A stretch of 49,981 nucleotides of DNA from Dehalococcoidia bacterium (GTDB taxonomy: Bacteria; Chloroflexota; Dehalococcoidia; Lucifugimonadales; UBA3495). The DNA is taken from contig SHYG01000006.1 in NCBI GenBank assembly GCA_009692925.1, forward strand, positions 1-49,981. The letters run 5' to 3'. The translations under genes and the position numbers were made by a program. The notes under the pieces were generated by a model. That model saw only the letters and a program-made list of their open reading frames with translations, was not told the DNA's origin and ran no database searches. This document shows positions 27,585 to 37,203 of the stretch, one piece after another. The first letter of the stretch is position 1; each line of letters begins with the position of its first letter.

Positions 27585-30500
27585 ATGACCACCACGGCGT
27601 CCACTCGAATGCGCGGCAAGGAGCGGGAGGAGCTGGCCGAGGCGCTGCGGAAGCGTGTCACCGGGGAGGTGCGCTTCGACGCCTTCTCTCGCGTGCTCTA
27701 CAGCACCGACGCCAGCATCTACCAGATGGAGCCCGTGGGCGTGGTAATCCCCCGCAGCGTGGAAGACGTGCTGGCGGTGGTGGAGCTGGCCCGGGATACC
27801 GGAGTGCCGGTATTGCCTCGCGGCGGCGGCACCGGCCTGGCGGGCCAGACGGTGAACCACGCCATTGTGGTGGACTTCAGCAAATACCTGAACCAGGTGC
27901 TGGAGGTCAACCAGCAGGAGCACTGGGCGCGGGTGCAGCCGGGCATTGTGCTGGAGCAGCTGAACCAGCAGATGGCGGCCCACGGCTTGCAGTACGCGCC
28001 GGACCCCACTACCGCCAACCGCGCCTGCGTGGGCGGCGGCGTGGGCAACAACACCTGCGGCGCGCACTCGGTGATCTACGGCAAGACCCTGGACCACGTC
28101 AAGGCGCTGCGGGTGGTGCTGGCCGACGGTGCCCAGGCCCACCTGCGGCCCCTGACCGGCCCGGAGCTTGAGGCCAAGCTGTCCGGCGCGGGGCTGGAGT
28201 CGGACATCTACCGGGGCATCCGCCGCATCGGCCGCGACAACCAGGCGGAGATCGAGGCGCGCTACCCCAAGATCATGCGGCGGGTCAGCGGCTACAACCT
28301 GGACGACTTTCTTCCAAATGCGCCCGGCGCGCCCTTCAACCTGGCGCGCATGGTGGTCGGTTCCGAAGGCACCCTGTGCGTGGTCACTGAGGCCAAGATC
28401 AACTTGGTGCCGCGCCCCACCATGACCGCCCTGTCGGTCCTCCACTTCGCCGACATCTTCCAGGCCAGCGAGGCCACCCGAGTGGTGCTGAAGCACGGCC
28501 CCTCGTCCATCGAGATCATGGACAAGATGATCCTGGACCGATGCCGCCAGTCCCTGGGGCAGTCCCGCAACCTCACGTTCATCGAGGGCGACCCCGGCGC
28601 CATCCTGGTGGTGGAGTTCTACGGGGAGACTCAGGCGGAGCTGACCAGCAAGCTGAATGCCCTCAAGGCCGACATGGCCCGCCAGCGCCTGGGCTACGCC
28701 GCGGTGGGCATCCTGGACCGCGCCGCCCAGGCCACGGTGTGGAACGTGCGCAAGGGCGGACTGGGCCTGCTGATGAGCACCAAGGGTGACGCCAAGCCCA
28801 TCCCCTTCGTGGAAGACCCCGCGGTGGACCCCGAGAAGCTGGGCCCCTTCGTGCGCCGCTTCGACGAGATAGTGCGCAGCCACAACACCACCGCCGGCTA
28901 CTACGGTCATGCCAGCGTGGGCTGTCTGCATATCCGGCCCCTGGTGAGTCTCAAGGACCCCTTGGGCGTGGCTAAAATGGTGGCCATCGGCCACGAGATT
29001 AGCGACCTGGTAAAGGAGTTCGGCGGCTCCATGAGCGGCGAGCACGGCGACGGCATTGTCCGCGGTGTGTGGACCGAGAAGATGTTCGGCCCGCAGATTT
29101 ACCAGGCCTTCCGCGATGTGAAGAAGACCTTTGACCCCCAGGGCATCATGAACCCCGGCAAGATTATCGACTGCCCGCCCATGACGGAGAACCTGCGCTA
29201 CGGCCCAGGCTACCAGGCTGCCGCCGTGTCCACCCACTTGGACTTCTCCCTGGACGGCAGCTTCGCCGGCGCGGTGGAGATGTGCAACGGCATGGGCGCC
29301 TGCCGCAAGCTGGAAGGCACCATGTGCCCCTCCTACATGGCGACCCGCGACGAGGAGCACTCCACCAGGGGCCGGGCCAACCTGCTGCGGGCCGCGCTGT
29401 CGGGGCGGCTGCCCGAGGGCGCCATGACCAGCCGGCGTCTATTCGAGGCGCTGGACTTGTGCCTGGAGTGCAAGGCCTGCAAGTCCGAGTGTGAGTCGGG
29501 CGTGGACATGGCGAAGCTAAAGTACGAGTTCCTGGGCAACTACTATCGCTCCAATCCCATACCAATGCGGACCAAGCTGTTTGCCCACATCAACCGCTTC
29601 AGCCGTCTGGGGTCCAGCCTGGCCCCCTTCTCCAACTGGGGCGCGTGCAATCCCCTGGGCAAGTTTGTCTCCAGCAGTATCCTTGGAATCCACCCCCAGC
29701 GCAGGCTGCCGCAGTTTGTCCGGCAGACCCTGCCCCGCTGGTTCAACGCGCGCCGGGTGGTGGAATCCGCCCGCACCACGCGCGGCACAGTAGCTCTGTT
29801 CAACGACACCTTCATGAACTACAACTACCCGGAGATTGGCCGGGCCGCGGTGGAAGTGCTGGAGGCGGCAGGCTACCGGGTGGTGCTGGCCAACGCCGGC
29901 TGCTGCGGCCGCCCCATGATCTCCAAGGGCCTGCTGAAAGAGGCCGCTGCCAGCGCGCGCCGCAACGTAGACTTGCTCTACCGGTTTGTCGAACAGGGCA
30001 TCCCCATCGTCGGCTGCGAGCCCAGCTGCCTGCTGACTTTCCGCGACGAGTATCCCGAGCTGGTGAAGGACGAGAAGGCCAAGGCTGTGGCCCAGAACAG
30101 CTTCTTGATCGACGAGTTCCTGGTGCGGCTAAAGGAGCGCGGCGAGCTGGAGCTGCCCTTCAAGGCGCTGACCAAGAAGGTGCTGTTCCACGGCCACTGC
30201 CATCAGAAGTCCCTGGTGGGCACTGCCAGCTCCCTGGCGGCGCTGCGGCTGCCCCCGGGGTATCAGGTGGAGCTGGTCAACGCCGGGTGCTGCGGCATGG
30301 CGGGGTCTTTTGGCTTCGAGAAGGAGCACTTTGAAGTGTCCATGACCATTGGGGAGCAGGCCCTGTTTCCCGCGGTGCGCGCCAAGGATGCGGACTGGGA
30401 AGTGGCGGTGATGGGTGTTTCCTGCCGGCAGCAGATTGAGCAGGGTACCGGGAAGCGTGCCCGCCACCTGGTTGAGGTGTTGCGGGACGCCCTGCCCTAG
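27585..30500 (+). CDS. Large FAD-binding plus Fe-S (CCG domain) oxidoreductase (GlcD/GlpC fusion, D-lactate/2-hydroxyacid dehydrogenase-like)
   Basis: VLPRGGGTGLAGQTVNHAIVVDFSKYLN, GEHGDGIVRGVWTEKMFG, CLECKACKSECESGVDMAKLK, NAGCCGRPMISKGLL, NAGCCGMAGSFGFEKEHFE. Confidence 0.93.
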   Translation: MTTTASTRMRGKEREELAEALRKRVTGEVRFDAFSRVLYSTDASIYQMEPVGVVIPRSVEDVLAVVELARDTGVPVLPRGGGTGLAGQTVNHAIVVDFSKYLNQVLEVNQQEHWARVQPGIVLEQLNQQMAAHGLQYAPDPTTANRACVGGGVGNNTCGAHSVIYGKTLDHVKALRVVLADGAQAHLRPLTGPELEAKLSGAGLESDIYRGIRRIGRDNQAEIEARYPKIMRRVSGYNLDDFLPNAPGAPFNLARMVVGSEGTLCVVTEAKINLVPRPTMTALSVLHFADIFQASEATRVVLKHGPSSIEIMDKMILDRCRQSLGQSRNLTFIEGDPGAILVVEFYGETQAELTSKLNALKADMARQRLGYAAVGILDRAAQATVWNVRKGGLGLLMSTKGDAKPIPFVEDPAVDPEKLGPFVRRFDEIVRSHNTTAGYYGHASVGCLHIRPLVSLKDPLGVAKMVAIGHEISDLVKEFGGSMSGEHGDGIVRGVWTEKMFGPQIYQAFRDVKKTFDPQGIMNPGKIIDCPPMTENLRYGPGYQAAAVSTHLDFSLDGSFAGAVEMCNGMGACRKLEGTMCPSYMATRDEEHSTRGRANLLRAALSGRLPEGAMTSRRLFEALDLCLECKACKSECESGVDMAKLKYEFLGNYYRSNPIPMRTKLFAHINRFSRLGSSLAPFSNWGACNPLGKFVSSSILGIHPQRRLPQFVRQTLPRWFNARRVVESARTTRGTVALFNDTFMNYNYPEIGRAAVEVLEAAGYRVVLANAGCCGRPMISKGLLKEAAASARRNVDLLYRFVEQGIPIVGCEPSCLLTFRDEYPELVKDEKAKAVAQNSFLIDEFLVRLKERGELELPFKALTKKVLFHGHCHQKSLVGTASSLAALRLPPGYQVELVNAGCCGMAGSFGFEKEHFEVSMTIGEQALFPAVRAKDADWEVAVMGVSCRQQIEQGTGKRARHLVEVLRDALP

Positions 30501-30598
30501 CAGGCTGGTGAAAACCCCGATTTTGCGAAAAATGGACGGACTCTCAGATACGACAATTGGGACGATTTCGGGCCGTCGACCCCTTTTTCAGCACCCTG
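30501..30598 (-). mobile_element. MITE-like element copy B (98 bp), target duplication CTAG/CTAG; upstream CTAG contains the stop codon of the FAD/Fe-S oxidoreductase
   Basis: CCCTAG-CAGGCTGGTGAAAACCCCG...CCCCTTTTTCAGCACCCTG-CTAG. Confidence 0.92.
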
Positions 30599-30658
30599 CT
30601 AGTCTCCCTGTTCCCCCCCGGCCCCCTCTCCATCCGGGAGAGGGTCGGGGTAAGGGCG

Positions 30659-31267
30659 TTAATGCGGCAGCGCCATTGTCTTGATGATGTCGCTGAAGTT
30701 GGCGGCGGCCATGCTCAAATCCAGGATGTCAATCCGGCCGTCGCCGTTGGCGTCGCCAAAGGGCAGCGTCAAGGCCGGGACAGTCAGCACTCTGCCGATG
30801 GCCACCTCCGTCAGAGGAATCACCACCGAGAGGTGCCCCGAGCCTTGATCCAAATGTCCTTCGGCCCGCCGGTCCACGGGAAGCTGAAGCTGCCGTCGGC
30901 ATCGAGAAAGTGAATCTCCTCTCCCACTGCCACGTACCCGCCCAGACTGACGGGCTGCCCCTGAAGATGAACCACCCCATGCACCATGCCCGGCGGTGTG
31001 ATTTCGACCGGGGTGAGACCCCACAGGTAAGCCGCCGCTGCGCCGCCTACGAAGATGCTGCTTAACGGGGCGGGAAGGGTTGTTACCGCTGGACCGGCGG
31101 TCCTGCCGTCAAAGATGGCCCTGGGCACTCCCTGACCCGACTCATCCCCAAAGGCAATATCCGGCGCTTGCGGTTTCTGGCCGATTCAGGCCAATGACCA
31201 GAGCCGCACTAGCCACCACCAGGATACCGCAGACGGCTGCGGCCTGCCGCCGATACTTCCACTTCAT
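30659..31267 (-). pseudogene. Secreted protein with C-terminal dockerin/EF-hand-like repeat, at least two frameshifts
   Basis: Signal peptide MKWKYRRQAAAVCGILVVASAALVIGLNRPETASA; then APDIAFGDESGQGVPRAIF...GGPKDIWIKARG; then HLSVVIPLTEVAIGRVLTVPALTLPFGDANGDGRIDILDLSMAAANFSDI, in three frames. Confidence 0.65.
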
Positions 31268-31560
31268 CGAAGTTTCCTCCCGCGCTGAATCGTTTGCTTC
31301 GGCAAACCCAAGCAATAGTACCTATGGGTGTCCACTATGTTAAGATTTGGTGCCGGAATCCACACGCAGGCGAAAATTCAGTGATGGTCAGAACTTTGGG
31401 CGCGCCGGGAAGATCGGACCGTGGGCGTGGCACAGGCGGCCCTTTGCAATAGCCGCTGCCAGGTATTTCCTCCCCAAGGCAAAGATGGTATCCTGACCCG
31501 CAAGGCGCCGCTGCGGCGCTTTGGTTGGATCTATAGTGCATCGTCAGGAGAGGTAACGTT

Positions 31561-31923
31561 ATGCGTGTTGTTCGGATTAGCCAACTCGACCAGGAGCCAG
31601 TGGCCACCGCCACGCCCATCACCGGCTGGACCGGCGGGCAGGTGAAGCGCACTCGCCAGACCATCATCCCGGCGGGCGGCTCCAAGTTCTTCAACTGCAG
31701 TATCGTGAACTTCGGCAAGGGCGCCACCACCGGAGTCCACGTTCACGCCAGCGACCAGATTCTGGTTATCACCTCGGGCAACGGCTTCGTCTCCAACGAG
31801 CACGAGGAGCACGAGGTGGCGGTAGGCGACATAGTGCATATCATGGCGGGGGAGAAGCACACCCACGGGGCCACCAAGGACTCGTACATGGGCCACATCA
31901 CCATCACCACGGCGGCCGCCTAA
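31561..31923 (+). CDS. Cupin-domain protein
   Basis: GVHVHASDQILVITSGNGFV...VAVGDIVHIMAGEKHTHGA. Confidence 0.88.
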   Translation: MRVVRISQLDQEPVATATPITGWTGGQVKRTRQTIIPAGGSKFFNCSIVNFGKGATTGVHVHASDQILVITSGNGFVSNEHEEHEVAVGDIVHIMAGEKHTHGATKDSYMGHITITTAAA

Positions 31924-31950
31924 AGCTCACGCTAGCCCGGGAGGCACATC

Positions 31951-32988
31951 TTGGCCCTGGTGGGGATAATCGCCAACCCGGCGGCCAGCAAGGATATCCG
32001 GCGTCTGGTGGCCCAGGGCCGGATAGTCCCCGACTGGGAGAAGGTCAACATCCTGCGCCGGGTGCTGCTGGGGCTTCAGGCTGCGGGCATTGACCGCGTG
32101 GTGGCCATGCCCGACGGCGCCCGGCTGGCGGAGCGGGCCAGGGATGACGCCAGCTTGTCTCTGGCGCTGGAGCTCCTGGAGCTGCCCGTTACCCTCTCCG
32201 AGGATGACACGACTCGCGCCGCCCAGCGAATGGGCGAGCTGGGTGTCAGTTGTCTGGTGACCTTGGGCGGCGACGGCACCAACCGCGCGGTGGCTAAGGG
32301 GTGCTCGGCAATCCCCTTGGTGGCCATCTCCACCGGCACCAACAACGTGTTTCCCACCTTGGTGGAGGGAACGCTGGCGGGACTGGCTGCCGGGCTGGTG
32401 GCTCAGGGGATGCTGGAGCACCGGGGGATAGTGGTGGCCACCAAAACCCTGGAGGTGTACGTCGACGGCCAGCGCCGTGATCTGGCGCTGGTGGACGTGG
32501 CAATATCCCGGGAGCGGTTTGTGGGCACAAGGGCCATCTGGGACCTGGCTACGCTCCATGAAGTATTCCTCACCAGGGCGGAACCGGCGGGCATCGGATT
32601 GTCCTCCGTGGGGGCGCGGCTGGCAGCGGTGTCCCTCACCGATCCCGGCGGGCTGCACTACGTCCTGGGAGAATGGGAAAGCCCGGAGGCTGGCTCAGAT
32701 ACGGGCAGCTCCGGTGAACCGAGACCTCCGCTGGCGGCTAAAGTTCTGGCGCCCATTGCCCCTGGCGTGATTGCCTGGGTGCCCATCGCCCGCTGGCAGC
32801 GGCTGGCGGAAGATGAACTGGTGCCGTTGCCCCGCCGGCACTGCACCGTGGCGCTGGACGGGGAGCGCGCCTTCACCGTGGCACCCCAGCAGCAGGTGGC
32901 GGTGGTGGTGCGCCGCAACGGCCCGCCGGTGGTGCAGGTGGAAGCGGCGCTGCGTCAGGCGGTGGAGCTGGGGTTGTTTCGCCAGTGA
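31951..32988 (+). CDS. NAD kinase-like / AcoX family protein
   Basis: GIIANPAASKDIRRLV, LVTLGGDGTNRAVAKG, ISTGTNNVFP. Confidence 0.82.
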   Translation: MALVGIIANPAASKDIRRLVAQGRIVPDWEKVNILRRVLLGLQAAGIDRVVAMPDGARLAERARDDASLSLALELLELPVTLSEDDTTRAAQRMGELGVSCLVTLGGDGTNRAVAKGCSAIPLVAISTGTNNVFPTLVEGTLAGLAAGLVAQGMLEHRGIVVATKTLEVYVDGQRRDLALVDVAISRERFVGTRAIWDLATLHEVFLTRAEPAGIGLSSVGARLAAVSLTDPGGLHYVLGEWESPEAGSDTGSSGEPRPPLAAKVLAPIAPGVIAWVPIARWQRLAEDELVPLPRRHCTVALDGERAFTVAPQQQVAVVVRRNGPPVVQVEAALRQAVELGLFRQ

Positions 32989-33027
32989 AGGCGTGACCAG
33001 AGCGCCGCCGCCATCCAATGGCCTGCC

Positions 33028-33780
33028 GTGGGAACTGCCGTGCTTTCCGGCCTGACGCTGGTTATCGCCCTGGTGGTGGTTTGCTTGGGCGCCGCCGTCA
33101 TGGGCACTGTCAGCTTTGGCATGGGCTTGGTGGTGACCCCGGTGCTGCTGCTCTTCCTGGAGGCGCGGGAAGCGGTGGTCATCGCCAACACCCTCATCGG
33201 GCTGCTGCTTTGTGTGGTGGTGTTCCAGACCCGGCGCCAGCTGGACCTGCGGCGCGTGGGCGGCATGACCCTGGGTGGCTTGGCCGCGGTGCCCCTGGGG
33301 GTGCTGGCCCTGGACCGCGCGAACTCGGCGGCGCTGCGAGTGACCATCGCCCTGGTGATTCTGGCCCTCTGCCTGCTGACCCTGTTAAACGTGCGGCTGC
33401 CCCTGGCCCAGCGGCGGTTTGCCGGCCCGGTCTTCGGCTTTCTGTCCTCCCTGTCAGTAACCACCACGAGCATCGGCGGGCCGCTGGCGGCTTTCTACGT
33501 GATGGCTCAGGGGTGGCCCACCCCGGTGATGCGGGCTTCGCTGGCCTTCTACTTCCTGGTGGCCGATGCCGCCTCCTTTGGTTTCTACTTGTGGGCCGGG
33601 CTGGTGACCCGAGACACCATCACCAACATCGGCTTGTTGTTGCCGGCTCTGCTGCTGGGATTGGCGGCCTCGGCCCTGCTGCTGCGCCGCATGAACGAAG
33701 CGGTGTTCCGGTACGCGGCCATCGCCGTCAGCGCCGCGGGCAGCCTGATGCTGCTGGTGCGGGAGCTGACCCGGCTGTGA
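33028..33780 (+). CDS. TauE/SafE family membrane permease
   Basis: GTVSFGMGLVVTPVLLLFLEAREAVVIANTLIGL, GFLSSLSVTTTSIGGPLAAFYVMAQGW; multiple TM segments. Confidence 0.87.
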   Translation: MGTAVLSGLTLVIALVVVCLGAAVMGTVSFGMGLVVTPVLLLFLEAREAVVIANTLIGLLLCVVVFQTRRQLDLRRVGGMTLGGLAAVPLGVLALDRANSAALRVTIALVILALCLLTLLNVRLPLAQRRFAGPVFGFLSSLSVTTTSIGGPLAAFYVMAQGWPTPVMRASLAFYFLVADAASFGFYLWAGLVTRDTITNIGLLLPALLLGLAASALLLRRMNEAVFRYAAIAVSAAGSLMLLVRELTRL

Positions 33781-33782
33781 AA

Positions 33783-33893
33783 TACGATTCACCGCAGAGT
33801 ACGCAGAGAGCGCCGAGATTACTGGCAGTGGCAGCCCGGGGCCTGCCCTGAGCCCTTCGACTTGGCTCAGGGCAAACTCTGCCGAAGGGTATC
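33783..33893. repeat. Dispersed repeat: CGCAGAG-type segment followed by a CCCTGAGCCCTTCGA.. / CCGAAGGG segment
   Basis: CACCGCAGAGTACGCAGAGAGCGCCGAG...GCCCTGAGCCCTTCGACTTGGCTCAGGGC. Confidence 0.55.
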
Positions 33894-33909
33894 TGCCTGG
33901 GGTGGCTTG

Positions 33910-34284
33910 CTAGTGGCTGTGCAGTCCCACGGTGTTGCCCTCACTGTCCTGGATGATCACGATTTGCCCGTCTTCGCCAATGGAGAACTTGGGCTGGACG
34001 ATCTTACCGCCAGACTGCTCCACCCGGCCCGCCACAGCGTCCAGCTTGCCCTGGCAGTTTAGGAATACCCTCGTCCCCTCGGAGCTGACCTTCATGCCCG
34101 AGTCGGGTGGCAACAAGGCGCCGCCCACGCTACCTGGCGCTCCGTCCATGGGAAATAGACCCAACTTTTTGCCCATGAACTCCTGCACCTGCACCGCTTC
34201 GCCCAGGATGGCGGAGTAGAACTTCACCGCGCGGTCAAAGTTGGCGGTGGGCATAGAAAACCAGGTGATGGCGTTGTTTGGCAC
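33910..34284 (-). CDS. VOC (glyoxalase/bleomycin-resistance) family protein
   Basis: ITWFSMPTANFDRAVKFYSAILGEAVQ...GGKIVQPKFSIGEDGQIVIIQDSEGNTVGLHSH. Confidence 0.92.
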   Translation of the reverse strand: MPNNAITWFSMPTANFDRAVKFYSAILGEAVQVQEFMGKKLGLFPMDGAPGSVGGALLPPDSGMKVSSEGTRVFLNCQGKLDAVAGRVEQSGGKIVQPKFSIGEDGQIVIIQDSEGNTVGLHSH

Positions 34285-34397
34285 GGCACCCTCCTGCCAA
34301 TTCTATCGTGATATCGGCGCCAGTTTATGGCGGGGCTAAGGATGTGTCAACGGGCGGTTGTCAGTCCAGGGTTGGAATTAGGCCAGGCCCATGCCCG

Positions 34398-34441
34398 CAA
34401 AAAACCGAGGCCTTCCAGCGGAGCTATCGCCGGAAGGCCTC
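34398..34441 (-). terminator. Rho-independent terminator downstream of trxB
   Basis: Minus strand: GAGGCCTTCCGGCGATAGCTCCGCTGGAAGGCCTCGGTTTTTT; 10-bp perfect stem followed by T6. Confidence 0.9.
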
Positions 34442-34474
34442 ACGCCAGGGTGTAGTGCCACCGGGCTAGCGGGC

Positions 34475-35395
34475 TTACAAACTCAGGTAGTGGAAAGCTG
34501 CCAGGGCCGCGGTGATGCCGTCGCCCACGGCGGAACCAAGCTGGCGGGTGGACTCGGCGCGCACGTCGCCGCAGGCAAAAACGCCGGGCAGCTTGGTGCG
34601 CATGTGAAGGTCGCTGTGGATATGGCCCAGGGCATCCATGTCCAGCATGCCTTTGACAAAGTCGGAGTTGGGATGGAAGCCCACGTAGATGAAGGCGGCG
34701 GCGGTGGGATAGGTGTACACCCTGCCGGTCTTCAAGTCCTTGACCCGGGCGCCCTCCAGGGCCTCATTGCCCACAAACTCCTCCACCACGTGGCTCCACA
34801 GCCACTTGAACTTGGGGCTCTTGAAGGCCCGTTCCTGCAGCACCTTGGTGGCCCGCAGTTCGTCCCGGCGGTGGGCTACGGTGACCGAGTTGACGATGCC
34901 GCTGAGATAATAGCCTTCGTCCATGGCCGCATCGCCGCCGCCGATCACCATCACGTCCTGACCGCGGAAGAAGTTGCCATCGCACACTGCGCAGTAGGAG
35001 ACGCCCTTGCCGGCGAAGGTGTCCTCACCGGCCGCTCCCAGCTTGTTGTGGGCGCCGCCGGTGGCGATGATCAGGGTCTTGGTGGTGTAGCGCTTGTCGT
35101 AGGTGCGCACCACTTTGACCTTCTTCTCCAGATCTTCCACCGCCTCCACCTCGGCGTACTCGATTGTCGGGCCGAAGCGGGTGGTCTGGATTTCCATCAT
35201 TTTGGCCAGCGCCTGCCCGTGCACACCCTCGGGAAAGCCGGGGTAGTTCTCAATTAGGTCGGTGATCAAAAGCTGGCCACCGGTGCCCATGCTCTCAAGA
35301 ATCAGGGTCTTCATCATCGCCCGCCCGGTGTACAGCCCGGCGGCCAGGCCCGCGGCCCCCGCCCCCAGGATTATCGCATCGTATTCAGCTTCCAT
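34475..35395 (-). CDS. trxB: Thioredoxin reductase
   Basis: DAIILGAGAAGLAAGLYTGRA, VSYCAVCDGNFFRGQDVMVIGGGDAAMDE, GVFACGDVRAESTRQLGSAVGDGITAAL. Confidence 0.94.
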   Translation of the reverse strand: MEAEYDAIILGAGAAGLAAGLYTGRAMMKTLILESMGTGGQLLITDLIENYPGFPEGVHGQALAKMMEIQTTRFGPTIEYAEVEAVEDLEKKVKVVRTYDKRYTTKTLIIATGGAHNKLGAAGEDTFAGKGVSYCAVCDGNFFRGQDVMVIGGGDAAMDEGYYLSGIVNSVTVAHRRDELRATKVLQERAFKSPKFKWLWSHVVEEFVGNEALEGARVKDLKTGRVYTYPTAAAFIYVGFHPNSDFVKGMLDMDALGHIHSDLHMRTKLPGVFACGDVRAESTRQLGSAVGDGITAALAAFHYLSL

Positions 35396-35422
35396 TTGCC
35401 GGATCGCCTCCTGCCAGTTGGT

Positions 35423-36373
35423 TCAATTTTGCAGCGTCGCATCGCAGTGGTTACGGAAATATTCTACCGTGTGGCGCAAGCCCTCCTCCACCTTGGTCTG
35501 GGGGGTCCACCCCAGCTGGCGGCGGGCCTTGCTGCACTCCAGGCTAATTCGGTACACGTCGCCAGCACGAGGAGGGCCGTACTGGGCGGAGTGCGGGTAG
35601 CCCGTGAGGCCCTTCAAGAGGTCAAAGACCCGGTTGACCGTCGTGCCACTTCCGGTGCCGATATTAAAGACGTCGCCGTCGCCGCGGTCAATGGCCCGGA
35701 TGTTGGCGTCCACTACATCGCCCACGTAGACAAAGTCCTTTTCCTGGTCACCGTCTCCGAAGATGTGCGTCTCCTTGTCCTCCAGCATGGCCTGGGTGAA
35801 GATGGCAACTACGCCCGCTTCCCCGTGGGGGTCCTGGCGCGGGCCGTAAACGTTGCCGTAGCGCAAAATGGTGTAGTTCAGCCCGTGCAGCCGGCGGTAC
35901 ATCATCAGATACTGCTCGAAGAGATACTTGGAGGTGGCGTAGGGCGACAGGGGTGCAATGGGGTGGGTTTCTGGGCAAGGGATGACTTCCGGTTCACCAT
36001 ACAAGACGCCGCCGGTGGACGAGTAGATAACCTTGCTAACTCCGCAGGCGCGGGCCGCCTCCAGCAGGCGCAGCGCGCCCAGCACGTTGCACTCGGCGTC
36101 GCGGATGGGGTCGCGGGTCGAGTAGCTGACGCTGATTTGGGCCGCCAGGTGGAACACCAGGCTGGGGCGTTCCTGCTGGAGCACGCCGTGGATTGAGGTC
36201 TGGCTGATGTCGGCCAGATAGAGCACCGCCGCGGGGTTCAGGTTACGCAGGCGGCCCGTGCTGAGGTCGTCCACCACCGCAACGCGGTAGCCCAGGGACA
36301 GCAGGCGGTCCACCAGGTGGGAGCCGATGAACCCGGCGCCGCCGGTCACCAGGGCGGTCTTGGGGCTGGACAT
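35423..36373 (-). CDS. NAD-dependent epimerase/dehydratase (UDP-glucose 4-epimerase-like)
   Basis: ALVTGGAGFIGSHLVDRLL, STGGVLYG...SPYATSKYLFEQYL, RYGNVYGPRQDPHGEAGVVAIF. Confidence 0.93.
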   Translation of the reverse strand: MSSPKTALVTGGAGFIGSHLVDRLLSLGYRVAVVDDLSTGRLRNLNPAAVLYLADISQTSIHGVLQQERPSLVFHLAAQISVSYSTRDPIRDAECNVLGALRLLEAARACGVSKVIYSSTGGVLYGEPEVIPCPETHPIAPLSPYATSKYLFEQYLMMYRRLHGLNYTILRYGNVYGPRQDPHGEAGVVAIFTQAMLEDKETHIFGDGDQEKDFVYVGDVVDANIRAIDRGDGDVFNIGTGSGTTVNRVFDLLKGLTGYPHSAQYGPPRAGDVYRISLECSKARRQLGWTPQTKVEEGLRHTVEYFRNHCDATLQN

Positions 36374-36487
36374 GGTTACCTCAACGCGGGAATAATCTCG
36401 AAGAACCGTCAAAAGGCTTGCACCATGATACCCTCTCCTAGGGGATTGGCACAATGTAGCTGCCTGCCGCCCTCGGCCGTGCCGCAG

Positions 36488-36516
36488 TTGGTGCGCCAGT
36501 TTCGTCGTGGTACAAT
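36488..36516 (+). promoter_or_regulatory. Predicted promoter TTGGTG-N17-TACAAT upstream of the hpt-like gene
   Basis: Motif and spacing read directly. Confidence 0.45.
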
Positions 36517-36624
36517 CCAGGCAAATCACGCCAGGAAAATTAGGCCCGGCAAACTCGTCGGCTAGGGTGAGTTCAGCTATATGGCGCAGTCTACCACCAC
36601 TCCCAGGAAGGAATTGCCCTCACG

Positions 36625-37101
36625 GTGCGGCGGCTGGCTGCCGAGCTGGACCGGGACTACGGCGCCGGCTCCCCCACGGTGGTAGGGATTTTGCGGGGCT
36701 CCTTTATGTTCCTGGCGGACCTGGTGCGGCAGATGCAGACGCCCCTGCGCAGCATCGAGTTTATGCAGATGAGCAGCTATGGCTCGGGCGCGGTAAGCTC
36801 GGGCCGGGCCAGGGTAGTCATCGGTCTGTCGCAGGAGGCGGTGACGGGCCGCAATGTGATAGTTGTGGAAGACATTGTGGACACGGGCATCACCACCAGC
36901 GCCGTATTGCGATACTTGAACTGGCGCCGCCCAACCTCCTTGCGCCTGTGCGCGCTACTGGACAAGCCGGATCGCCGCCGGGTTCCGGTGGCCGTAGACT
37001 ATTTGGGGTTCACCGTGCCCGACCGGTTTCTGGTGGGGTACGGCACCGACCTGAACCAACGGTACCGGCAGCTCCCGGCCATCTACACTTTGGAATCGTG
37101 A
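36625..37101 (+). CDS. hpt: Hypoxanthine phosphoribosyltransferase-like protein (N-terminus/start uncertain)
   Basis: VGILRGSFMFLADLVRQM, NVIVVEDIVDTGITTSAVLRYL, PDRFLVGYGTDLNQRYRQLPAIYTLE. Homology-like sequence AVYHHSQEGIALT lies upstream of GTG 36625 without an in-frame ATG. Confidence 0.85.
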   Translation: MRRLAAELDRDYGAGSPTVVGILRGSFMFLADLVRQMQTPLRSIEFMQMSSYGSGAVSSGRARVVIGLSQEAVTGRNVIVVEDIVDTGITTSAVLRYLNWRRPTSLRLCALLDKPDRRRVPVAVDYLGFTVPDRFLVGYGTDLNQRYRQLPAIYTLES

Positions 37102-37203
37102 GCTGGGCTGGTGCTCGGCGAAAGGAATGTGTAGTATGGTGCGGAGTTCAGATTAGCGTTTTCCAACCGTCTCCCGCGATAGTATTTAGCTTGGAGTGGG
37201 GCA

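Noticed and set aside
27570-29360. 596-aa minus-strand ORF opposite the FAD/Fe-S oxidoreductase
   Set aside because: His/Gly/Val/Ala-rich low-complexity antisense translation typical of GC-rich shadow ORFs; the plus-strand protein has clear family motifs.
30557-30913. 118-aa ORF starting in MITE copy B (MGRFRAVDPFFSTLL...)
   Set aside because: MITE-derived start reading into the antisense of a pseudogene; not coding, though it shows the MITE carries an open frame.
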